Positions 7,185 to 16,340 of a DNA stretch of 26,675 nt are shown piece by piece. Every line of letters begins with the position of its first letter. The stretch's first letter is position 1. The translations under genes were made by a program, and so were the position numbers. The notes beneath the pieces were generated by a model that was not told the origin of the DNA, did no database searches, and was given only the letters and a program-made list of their open reading frames with translations. Origin of the DNA: Burkholderiales bacterium (GTDB taxonomy: Bacteria; Pseudomonadota; Gammaproteobacteria; Burkholderiales; Usitatibacteraceae). The stretch is taken from the NCBI GenBank assembly GCA_014378085.1, contig JACMOJ010000159.1:1-26675 (forward strand). Reading direction: 5' to 3'.

Positions 7185-8086
7185 GGCGCCACGCCCGCCA
7201 TACCTGCCACCCCCGCCACGCTATCGGTCGCCCGAGCGTTTGCGATTGTGTTTGCGTTTGTGTTCGCGCTGGCGTTCGCGCTGGTGTTCGCGTTTGTGTT
7301 CGTGTTTGTGTTTACGTTTATGTTCGCGGCGGCTTTCGTCCGGCGTTCTTCAATGGTCAGCGCGACCTTATTGCGTACGTAGAGTGGCGCGGCGTCGTGT
7401 GGTCGAATGGTTGCCGCGCTGCCCATTTTGGCGAGCATGCGTTGTGCCACGCGAATCAGATCTGCGGCTGACGGAAAGACCGGCGCATTCCCCACCTCAA
7501 TCGAAATCAGTTTGTTGGCCGTGAGTGCGGTGGCAAGTGCGGGAACGGCAAAAGCACTGCCGACTCCTGTCCAGCAACCGGCCGAACGATGTGGCGTTAA
7601 TTGAGGAACGACCAACCGCTCAAAATCTTCGGGCTTGAGCAGACAAGGTGTAACCACCTCGGCAAACCCAGTCGGCGCACTTGCGTCAACCACATAAGCG
7701 GCAAGGTAGATTTCCCCCATTCGTGCATCGGTTGCGACGACGATATGCTCCGCCCCGCCACGACGCGCGGCCTCGGCTAAGGCCAGCGGTGTCGGGATGC
7801 CAATGACGGGCTTCCGCAACCCATACGCCAGCCCCTGCGTTACGCCACAGGCGACCCGAACACCGGTAAACGAGCCAGGACCCTGTCCAAACACGACAAC
7901 GTCCAGATCGCGCACCGCGAGCCCGACCTCCGCTAACAATGCACGCATCGTCGGCAATGCCAATTCACTGCTTTGTTGTCCGGCATCCGCAATTTCTCGC
8001 GATGCAAGCTGCTCACCACGCACGACGGCGACGGAGATCGACTCAGACGATGTTTCAAACGCGACAATATTGGCAGCCGGATGCAT
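7181..8086 (-). CDS. tsaB: tRNA threonylcarbamoyladenosine biosynthesis protein TsaB, with repetitive tail
   Basis: TsaB is the scaffold and partner of TsaD in making t6A37 in tRNAs that read ANN codons. Seen: the ASKHA start NIVAFETSSESISVAV, VVFGQGPGSFTGVRV and GIPTPLALAEAA, all typical. The ATG at 8086 is chosen. A TTG two codons earlier (8092) is possible but overlaps the -10-like TATAAT upstream. The protein is 301 residues, against about 230 in E. coli. The excess is mainly a C-terminal tail of about 50-60 residues made of Asn/Thr/Ala repeats and a GVAGMAGVA-type end. The tail is encoded by a six-base repeat tract. The stop overlaps the rimI start by four bases. The tail is not part of the conserved fold and is probably disordered. 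Confidence 0.93.
   Translation of the reverse strand: MHPAANIVAFETSSESISVAVVRGEQLASREIADAGQQSSELALPTMRALLAEVGLAVRDLDVVVFGQGPGSFTGVRVACGVTQGLAYGLRKPVIGIPTPLALAEAARRGGAEHIVVATDARMGEIYLAAYVVDASAPTGFAEVVTPCLLKPEDFERLVVPQLTPHRSAGCWTGVGSAFAVPALATALTANKLISIEVGNAPVFPSAADLIRVAQRMLAKMGSAATIRPHDAAPLYVRNKVALTIEERRTKAAANINVNTNTNTNANTSANASANTNANTIANARATDSVAGVAGMAGVAP
7237..7327 (-). repeat. Degenerate hexanucleotide repeat encoding the TsaB tail
   Basis: About fifteen tandem six-base units of the type GTTTGT/GTTCGC/GCTGGT (plus-strand spelling) run without interruption. On the minus strand they give alternating Asn-Thr/Ala/Val dipeptides. Every unit is six bases long, so gain or loss of units preserves the TsaB frame. 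The units have diverged from one another, so the expansion is not very recent. Confidence 0.8.
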
Positions 8087-8092
8087 CGCCAA

Positions 8093-8098
8093 ATTATA
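8093..8098 (-). promoter_or_regulatory. Candidate -10 box of tsaB, possibly leaderless
   Basis: The minus strand reads a perfect TATAAT six bases before the ATG at 8086. A start of transcription seven bases after the box would fall on the A of the ATG, so the mRNA would be leaderless. No good -35 hexamer is visible at 16-18 bp, and no Shine-Dalgarno sequence precedes the ATG. The call is tentative. Confidence 0.35.
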
Positions 8099-8160
8099 GC
8101 GGTCGGGCCAAATGCAGGCTGAAGGTGATGTCTGACTGCGTACCGCGCTTGTCCACCCGC

Positions 8161-8232
8161 CAGCCTACGCGGCAGCCCACCTAGTAGCCTACAGAGTAGC
8201 CCACACAGCAGCACATACAGCAGCCCACACGG
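8161..8232. repeat. Six-copy 12-bp tandem repeat between genes
   Basis: Six consecutive 12-base units fit the approximate consensus YAGCCYACASRG: CAGCCTACGCGG, CAGCCCACCTAG, TAGCCTACAGAG, TAGCCCACACAG, CAGCACATACAG, CAGCCCACACGG. There are no spacers, so it is not a CRISPR. It lies in the 322-bp gene-free stretch between the tsaB start and the DUF1501 stop. Confidence 0.85.
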
Positions 8233-8408
8233 CCGCGACAGCAAACCGGGGAATTGCAAAGTCGCCATTCGGCGGCTGTTTTGAGACACAAGCGCCTGAA
8301 AGTAGCCGTCCTTATTAGACTTTCTGTTTTCTGTAACACACTAGCCGTGCACTATGCTCACGTATTGGCGTGAGACGGTGAATAAAGAATGCGAAGGACG
8401 GCGGCAGA
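8233..8408. other. Gene-free remainder of the tsaB-DUF1501 spacer
   Basis: No credible gene, terminator hairpin or RNA gene is visible here. The open frames that cross it lack ribosome binding sites and run into known genes on the other strand. Confidence 0.5.
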
Positions 8409-9644
8409 TTACGCAAGGAATTCCAGCGGCGCAAAACGACCGTTCAACACCCGCGAGGCATCTAACCCCCACCATTTGCCGATCACGGTGCTGTACCCCG
8501 ACCGGAAGTCCACGGCGAACGGTAAGTTGCCATTGCCATCGAGTCGGCCAAGCTGCGGTGCTTCCCCGTACATGCCGCCGCGCACTTTGCCGCCAACGGC
8601 AAATTGCACGTTCGCAGTACCGTGATCTGTTCCGTTGCTCTGATTTTCTTTGGGTCGACGACCGAACTCACAGTAGGTCATGATGAGTGAATCATCCCAG
8701 CGGTTAAGCTCTTGCAGCGCAGACTTCAGCGCGGCGATTCCATCCGCTAGGTCACGCAGCAGGTTGGCGTGTGTTCCCAGTTGATTCGCGTGTGTATCAA
8801 AACTGCCCATTGTCAATCGTATGACACCAATTCCAGCGTTGCTGGCCGCTAACTGCGCGGCAGTTCTGACCTGCCCGGCAAATGCGCTAGTCGGGAACGA
8901 GGTTTTAAATTGGTAGTTGGTGTTTAGCTTCGAGGCCGCATGCACCACCTCGGTCTCCACCGCGAGGATGTGTTTGAGCGCGCTATTGCGTTCATCGCGC
9001 CCCGCCTGCGCCAGCCTAGCGGTGCGAAGAAACTGTGCGGTGTCGGCAAGTGCGATGGTTCGTGTGCCATACCCTGACAAGGGGCCCATATCGTTCGAAC
9101 CTACCACCACACCATCAGCCGCGTAGGCCTTCGGCGCGGGGTTCTGGGCAAACGTACGCGCAAGCCATCCCGCGTCCAAATACTCCTCACTCTTCGACGC
9201 CGTATCCCAAATTTCAATGGAGCGGAAATGCGACAAATTGGGATTTGGATAGCCAAGGCCTTGAATGACCGCAAGCTCCTTTCCCTCCCACATGCTGTGC
9301 AGCGGTTTTAGCGAGGGGTGCAGCGCTTCGCGCTCCGTCAAATTGATGAGACTGGCGCGCTCCAGCGCGATCCGCGGCCGCAACGACGAATACAGCGGGT
9401 CGTTGAACGGCACAACCGTATTGAGACCGTCATTGGCGCCCTTCAACTCAATCAAAATGAGCAGCTTGCTATACGGCGATTGTGGCAACACATTTGCTGC
9501 GCCTAGACTCGATGTGGCAGCTGCCGAAGTTGGGGGTGCGGGAGGTGTTTGCGCCCACGCCACACCATTGACGCTTCCAAAAATCGGCGCGGCGGCTGAC
9601 ATCGCCGCAATGCTTGAAGCATGTAGAAAGTTTCTGCGGTTCAT
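8409..9644 (-). CDS. DUF1501 family protein, Tat-exported
   Basis: A DUF1501 protein of about 411 residues. The N-terminus has a twin-arginine signal (NRRNFLHA, then an alanine-rich hydrophobic stretch ending AWAQTPP), so it is exported folded. Typical segments are LLILIELKGANDGLNTVVP near the mature start, DTASKSEEYLDAGWLAR, LTMGSFDTHANQLGTH, MTYCEFGRRPKENQSNGTDHG and GGKVRGGMYGE. The Asp/His-rich motifs suggest a metal site of the alkaline-phosphatase type, but no reaction has been established for the family. Three ATGs occur in tandem (9650, 9647, 9644). AGGA on the minus strand is one base before the first and about seven before the third, so the third is preferred. It lies directly after the DUF1800 gene, its usual partner. 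Confidence 0.92.
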   Translation of the reverse strand: MNRRNFLHASSIAAMSAAAPIFGSVNGVAWAQTPPAPPTSAAATSSLGAANVLPQSPYSKLLILIELKGANDGLNTVVPFNDPLYSSLRPRIALERASLINLTEREALHPSLKPLHSMWEGKELAVIQGLGYPNPNLSHFRSIEIWDTASKSEEYLDAGWLARTFAQNPAPKAYAADGVVVGSNDMGPLSGYGTRTIALADTAQFLRTARLAQAGRDERNSALKHILAVETEVVHAASKLNTNYQFKTSFPTSAFAGQVRTAAQLAASNAGIGVIRLTMGSFDTHANQLGTHANLLRDLADGIAALKSALQELNRWDDSLIMTYCEFGRRPKENQSNGTDHGTANVQFAVGGKVRGGMYGEAPQLGRLDGNGNLPFAVDFRSGYSTVIGKWWGLDASRVLNGRFAPLEFLA

Positions 9645-9675
9645 CATCATTCCTTTGCTTTTTGGCGTCCTTCCT

Positions 9676-11211
9676 TCATTTCAATTGGTAGGCAGGATCT
9701 GATACAAATGTCCGCGCCCAATCCGCAGGTCTACCGCCGACGGGCAACTGGCGAGGCGCGACTGCCAACACCACCTTGGACATATTGGCGAGGTTGTCCT
9801 TGGCGTTGGGTTGATTAAAGTTTGAAGACCACCCTTCAAGATTCCAATTCAGCGCGGCCATGGCACGCTCTGCGATGCGCTGCTGTCGCTGTGCGCGCCC
9901 CGGTGGCGACGGCGTGCCGCTGCGATCTGCCATCTCGTCGAGCGCATTCATCACCGGCTCCATCCGATCTTCATTTCTAAACAGTCGATCCACAAACTGT
10001 TTTCGGCCTAATAACGTCGCAGAGTTGATCCACACCTCGCCACCCGGCCAACCCTTTACATTCGGCGGCGAAAACAAGTTTTGCCCCAACTGTGCGGACG
10101 CAAACACAAACGGGCGCAAGTTTGGTGTCGTGATGTCGAATAACTTAAGCGTGCCGACCACAAATTCAACCGGCGATTTCACAAGGCTCCCACGATTTTC
10201 TGCCGCATAAAATGCATCGGATACCAGCATTGCCTGCATTAACTTTGCAATGTTGTAGCCAGAATCGCGAAACACAGTCGCCAACTTGGCAACTTCCGCT
10301 TCATCGGGTGTTGACGAAACAAACTCGCGCCAAAGTTTGCGGGTTATAAACACCGCGGTTTCTGGTCGCTTCAATATCAGGTCCAGCGCTTGTTCCCCTT
10401 CAAAATTGCCGCGCTGACCAAAGATCGTCTTCACGCCCGCGTCGTGAATACCGCGCCGAAACAAGAATTCTCCCGTCTCGCGATCCAGCGACCAACCGGT
10501 AAAGGCACGCGCCATCTCCTTAATGTCCTGCTCGCTGTAATTCCCCTCGCCTAGCGTAAAAAGCTCCATCACCTCGCGCGCGAAATTTTCATTTGGCTGT
10601 TCACGGCGGCTAGTCGCATTGTCCAGATAAATCAACATTGCCGGGTCGCGCGCCACTTGCCGCAGCATCGAACCAAAATTGCCCAGCGCTTGTTTGCGTA
10701 ACAACACGTGTTGCTGGTACATCAAACTGCTGTATCGGACTTTTTGTTGACTGGTGGCAAAGTGGTTATGCCAAAACAGCGTCATCTTTTCAGTTAGCGG
10801 CGACGGTGTATTTAGCATCTCCCGAAACCACCATTCGCGCAAATCAATCGCCCGTTCATTGTTCAGCCGTTGCTCGGCCTGACGCTCTTCTGGTGTCATG
10901 TCACGCAGCTTGCTCGCGGGCGTTATTGGAATCGTCACCCACACCGGTGGCGGCGTCATCGCCACATCGCGAGTCCCTGCAAGAAGTTGGTCTGCCGCCT
11001 GTTTGCGACTCAATCCCATCATCGCATCGATATCCGTCATCGCTGCGGCGAAGCCGGTACGATTCAGTAGATGCCGTGCATCATGTTGGGTGAGTTTGTC
11101 GTCAGGCTTGGCGTGCGCAACCCCGGCAACTCCGACAACCCCACAAATCATGGTTGCCACGAGAGCAGCGAAAAAATTCCGCAGGATATTTTTTCTCGAT
11201 ATAGGCTTCAT
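9676..11211 (-). CDS. DUF1800 family protein, exported
   Basis: A DUF1800 protein of 511 residues with a signal peptide (KNILRNFFAALVATMICGVVG, ending VAHAKPD). Family segments seen: ARHLLNRTGFA, LREWWFREMLNTPSPLTEKM, TLFWHNHFATSQQKV, PNENFAREVMELFTLGEGNYSE, ARAFTGWS and FSPPNVKGWPGGEVWIN. The ATG at 11211 has GGTGA five bases upstream and starts at the signal peptide; a TTG six codons earlier is less likely. DUF1800 and DUF1501 genes are very often adjacent, as here (31 bp between the stop of one and the chosen start of the other). The pair is presumed to act together outside the cytoplasm, but the role is unknown. Confidence 0.92.
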   Translation of the reverse strand: MKPISRKNILRNFFAALVATMICGVVGVAGVAHAKPDDKLTQHDARHLLNRTGFAAAMTDIDAMMGLSRKQAADQLLAGTRDVAMTPPPVWVTIPITPASKLRDMTPEERQAEQRLNNERAIDLREWWFREMLNTPSPLTEKMTLFWHNHFATSQQKVRYSSLMYQQHVLLRKQALGNFGSMLRQVARDPAMLIYLDNATSRREQPNENFAREVMELFTLGEGNYSEQDIKEMARAFTGWSLDRETGEFLFRRGIHDAGVKTIFGQRGNFEGEQALDLILKRPETAVFITRKLWREFVSSTPDEAEVAKLATVFRDSGYNIAKLMQAMLVSDAFYAAENRGSLVKSPVEFVVGTLKLFDITTPNLRPFVFASAQLGQNLFSPPNVKGWPGGEVWINSATLLGRKQFVDRLFRNEDRMEPVMNALDEMADRSGTPSPPGRAQRQQRIAERAMAALNWNLEGWSSNFNQPNAKDNLANMSKVVLAVAPRQLPVGGRPADWARTFVSDPAYQLK

Positions 11212-11280
11212 GTTGTCACCAATCTTCAATGTTCCGCTTTATTCGGTGGTGTCATCTATCGAAACATCAACCCAAGTCTT

Positions 11281-12351
11281 CTACTTAATGTCGTAACGAT
11301 CCGCTGGCGTTAGCAACGCCGCCAGAGACGACGGCTCATCGCGCTTTGCGGCAAGGGCCTTCTTCGCCTCCTTGTCACCTTTGAGATACGCATTCCAAAA
11401 CATGAGGCTGGCCGCCTTTACATCACTTTGAATTTCATCGTCGCGTTCCGATGAGACTTTGCGGGCGAACGTTTGGCCACCGAACACCGAATGATCACCG
11501 CCCCCCATCACCAGCAGGTACTTGTCTCCGGCGGGCATGTGCGTATAGGGCAGTGTGCGATCTTCTGCGGTTGTGGCGTCGTTCAACACCGCGCCGTCTT
11601 TGGTGCCGGTAATCGAGAAGAACGGAAGTCGAATATCGCCATACTGTTTTTCCATTCTCGTTTTGCTCCGGGCATTCGGACTAAAGGCAATGGCGGCTGC
11701 CACGCGTCTATCAAAGCCCGATTGGCCCCTCACGGCAGGGGACACTTGGCCTGCAATCGACAAAGTCGTCTGCGCGCCAAATGAATGTCCAGACATGCCG
11801 ATTTTTCCGCTGTCGGCATTTTGGAAAATTGCATCCGTAGTAGCGCTCTTGCGCACAATCTCGTCGATCACAAAATGTACGTCGCCCACCCGCAACCCCA
11901 GATTAGTCATGGTCGCGGCGCTTTTTAGGTTAGCCGCAACTTGCCCAGCCGGCTTGTTTCGCCAAATAGATTCATCACTGCCGGGGTGCTGGACGTGCAC
12001 CACGATGTAGCCGTGGCTGGCCCAATGCCCGCCCCACAGCTTGCCCGCCGACTTGCTGCCACCCAAGCCGTGCGAAAACACCACGACTGGAAATTTTTTC
12101 GCGCTTTCAGGTTGCACTGTCGCCGGAAACAAAACACGAATCGGCAGTCTCCGCTTTCGCGCTTTGTCTTCCCACGTTTCATCGGTCGATTCCACCTTAA
12201 ACAGTCCGACGCTTTCATAAACCGAGCGGGACACCGCCGGTGGTGCAGAAGCGGCGCGCCCTTCACGTGAGATGAAAAAAGCGAGCAGGCACGATGTCGC
12301 AACGACCAGCATGTAACGCCAAAGTATTGGCATGGCTTTACGTATCGTCAT
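11281..12351 (-). CDS. Exported alpha/beta hydrolase, chlorophyllase/PAF-acetylhydrolase type
   Basis: A 356-residue hydrolase with an N-terminal signal or anchor (LWRYMLVVATSCLLAFFI, then EGRAAS), probably periplasmic. Seen: an oxyanion segment VVVFSHGLGGSKSAG, a strand HVQHPGSDES, the nucleophile elbow IGMSGHSFGAQTT, a FSITGTKDGAV stretch likely to hold the acidic residue, and GGGDHSVFGGQ with the probable catalytic histidine. The layout resembles dienelactone-hydrolase-like and PAF-acetylhydrolase-like esterases; the substrate is unknown. The ATG at 12351 has GAGGTG five bases upstream. It follows the EF-hand gene by 53 bp and precedes DUF1800 by about 70 bp on the same strand. Confidence 0.87.
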   Translation of the reverse strand: MTIRKAMPILWRYMLVVATSCLLAFFISREGRAASAPPAVSRSVYESVGLFKVESTDETWEDKARKRRLPIRVLFPATVQPESAKKFPVVVFSHGLGGSKSAGKLWGGHWASHGYIVVHVQHPGSDESIWRNKPAGQVAANLKSAATMTNLGLRVGDVHFVIDEIVRKSATTDAIFQNADSGKIGMSGHSFGAQTTLSIAGQVSPAVRGQSGFDRRVAAAIAFSPNARSKTRMEKQYGDIRLPFFSITGTKDGAVLNDATTAEDRTLPYTHMPAGDKYLLVMGGGDHSVFGGQTFARKVSSERDDEIQSDVKAASLMFWNAYLKGDKEAKKALAAKRDEPSSLAALLTPADRYDIK

Positions 12352-12404
12352 TCGGCACCTCTCACATGGCTCGGTATAGGTTGATTAGGGAAGAGTTTCA
12401 CAAA

Positions 12405-12851
12405 CTAGCGGCGCTCGGCCATCTTCTTGCGGGCGGAAGCAAGCTCCTCCTTCGATACGTAACCATCCTTATTGGTATCGACCATCGCGAAATGTTTCGC
12501 AAGCCTTGGTGCTTTGGCGTCCGCCTCGGCTTTGCTGATGCGGCCATCGTTATCGCTATCAATACGTTTGAACATTACAGCGGCGGCTTTGGCACGGGCC
12601 GCTTTCATTTCTTCTGGCGTGACAAAGCCATCTTTGTCAGCGTCAATCGCGTCGAAGCGCTTGGCCAAGCGGGGCGCGGCAGCCGCTTCAGCGCGCGAAA
12701 TTTTTCCATCACCGTCCTTGTCGAGCGCCCTCATTTTTTGATGGCCGCTTGCTGGCGCCTCAGTTGGGGCGGCATACAACACCGCAGGAAGTGTGATGAC
12801 GGTTGTCAAAATTGATGCGGCTAGCAATAAATATAATTTTTCACGGTTCAT
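12405..12851 (-). CDS. Exported EF-hand calcium-binding protein with four loops
   Basis: A 148-residue protein with a signal peptide (EKLYLLLAASILTTVITLPA, cleavage near LYA-AP). Four canonical EF-hand loops follow in two pairs: DKDGDGKISRAE, DADKDGFVTPEE, DSDNDGRISKAE and DTNKDGYVSKEE. All have acidic or Asn residues at positions 1, 3 and 5 and Glu at 12, so all four should bind Ca2+. The protein is almost nothing but EF-hands and linkers, so it looks like a periplasmic calcium buffer or sensor. The start is set by AAGGAA six bases before the ATG; the longer frame to 12899 has no signal peptide at its end. It is divergent from the OmpR-like gene. The spacer carries the repeats described separately. 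Confidence 0.92.
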   Translation of the reverse strand: MNREKLYLLLAASILTTVITLPAVLYAAPTEAPASGHQKMRALDKDGDGKISRAEAAAAPRLAKRFDAIDADKDGFVTPEEMKAARAKAAAVMFKRIDSDNDGRISKAEADAKAPRLAKHFAMVDTNKDGYVSKEELASARKKMAERR

Positions 12852-12937
12852 GTCAATTCCTTGTAAAAAGTTGGGGTGTGGTTTCGCCAAATCCAGCATG
12901 TTTGCGGTTTAACCCACACCTTACGCTGAACAACGCC

Positions 12938-12964
12938 AAATGTCGTTTCAAGCTGACGACATTT
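12938..12964. promoter_or_regulatory. Perfect 9-bp inverted repeat in the EF-hand/ompR spacer
   Basis: AAATGTCGT at 12938-12946 and ACGACATTT at 12956-12964 are exact reverse complements, separated by nine bases. The centre-to-centre distance of 18 bp is close to two helical turns. The element lies about 90 bp upstream of the EF-hand start. No T run follows on either strand, so an operator is a better reading than a terminator. Confidence 0.45.
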
Positions 12965-12965
12965 C

Positions 12966-13020
12966 GTAACGTGCTGTAACCGATTCCGCCAGCCTGCGCT
13001 GGGGCTTACAATTGATTACA
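12966..13020. promoter_or_regulatory. Two pairs of 10-bp-spaced direct repeats, candidate response-regulator sites
   Basis: GTAAC occurs at 12966-12970 and 12976-12980, exactly 10 bp apart. TTACA occurs at 13006-13010 and 13016-13020, again 10 bp apart. On the opposite strand the second pair reads TGTAA, so both pairs share a GTAA core in opposite orientation. OmpR/PhoB-family regulators bind as head-to-tail dimers to half-sites spaced by one helical turn. The adjacent gene encodes such a regulator. The sites are judged by eye. Confidence 0.35.
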
Positions 13021-13068
13021 AATCCCATCGCATGGTTGATGCGTTACCCCTTACCTCCGCCCTATGAT

Positions 13069-13845
13069 ATGTCCATGAACACATCGACCAGCTCATCGAC
13101 GACCACGGCTTTGCCTACCGCCCCGCGCAACCGCATCCTTGTCGTTGACGACGATCTTAGGCTGCGCGACTTGCTCAAGCGTTATTTGACCGAACAGGGA
13201 TTTGCCGCTGACACGGTCCCCGACGGACAGGCGCTCGATCGAGCATTTACGCGTAATCGCTACGATCTGGTCGTGCTCGACGTGATGTTGCCGAATGAGG
13301 ATGGCTTTGCCATTTGTAGACGTGTCCGCGCCGGCGCGGTGCCAGATGCCGCGGAGGCAAATATTCCTATCATCATGCTGACCGCGAAGGGCGGCGACGT
13401 CGATCGCATATTCGGCTTGGAAATAGGTGCAGATGACTACCTCGCCAAACCGTTTAATCCACGCGAATTGGTCGCGCGAATTAACGCCGTGCTGAGACGG
13501 CAGGCTCCGCTGCCGACACCAGGCGCGCCGTCCGCCTCCGATGAGCTCGTCGTTTTCGGTCCGTTTGTATTGAATCTCGGCACACGCGAATTGCGCCGCG
13601 ATGGTGTCGCCGTGCCGATGACCACGGGAGAGTTCGGTTTGCTAAAGGTGATGGCACAACATCCTAAAGCCCCCCTTTCGCGCGACAAATTAACTGAACT
13701 CGCACGCGGCCGCGAACACGATACGTTTGATCGCGCCATCGACGTCCAAGTTTCGCGCTTGCGAAAGCTGCTCGGCGAGGATCCTACAAATCCGCGCTAC
13801 ATCCAAACGGTGTGGGGCCGCGGGTATGTATTTGTGCCAAATTGA
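13069..13845 (+). CDS. ompR: OmpR-family response regulator
   Basis: A 258-residue two-component regulator. The receiver domain (about residues 20-145) has ILVVDDDLRLRDLLKRYL with the acidic pocket, the phospho-acceptor Asp71 in VVLDVMLPNEDG, Thr in IIMLTAKG and Lys in DDYLAKPFNP. The C-terminal winged helix ends ...RDKLTELARGREHDTFDRAIDVQVSRLR and YIQTVWGRGYVFVPN. The RLRDLLKRYLTEQGF segment and the EnvZ-like partner support OmpR. The open frame goes back to a TTG at 13012, but no ribosome binding site is clear. ATG 13069 or 13075 is preferred because the receiver domain begins about 18 residues later. It is followed after 30 bp by the kinase gene. Confidence 0.9.
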   Translation: MSMNTSTSSSTTTALPTAPRNRILVVDDDLRLRDLLKRYLTEQGFAADTVPDGQALDRAFTRNRYDLVVLDVMLPNEDGFAICRRVRAGAVPDAAEANIPIIMLTAKGGDVDRIFGLEIGADDYLAKPFNPRELVARINAVLRRQAPLPTPGAPSASDELVVFGPFVLNLGTRELRRDGVAVPMTTGEFGLLKVMAQHPKAPLSRDKLTELARGREHDTFDRAIDVQVSRLRKLLGEDPTNPRYIQTVWGRGYVFVPN

Positions 13846-13875
13846 CCGCGCCTTGGGTTACCGGGTAAAGCGCAC

Positions 13876-16340
<2,465 letters not shown>

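Noticed and set aside
7173..7382. Very hydrophobic 69-residue frame on the plus strand
   Set aside because: The hydrophobic Phe/Val/Ala pattern is just the opposite-strand reading of the hexanucleotide repeat in tsaB; there is no ribosome site.
8161..8232. CRISPR array
   Set aside because: Units are only 12 bp, abut directly with no spacers, and no cas gene is near. The same applies to the 10-bp array at 24967.
7933..8289. Minus-strand frame reading LLCG/LLCR/LLGG repeats through the 12-bp array
   Set aside because: It overlaps the start of tsaB in another frame, has no ribosome binding site, and the repeats follow simply from the 12-bp unit.
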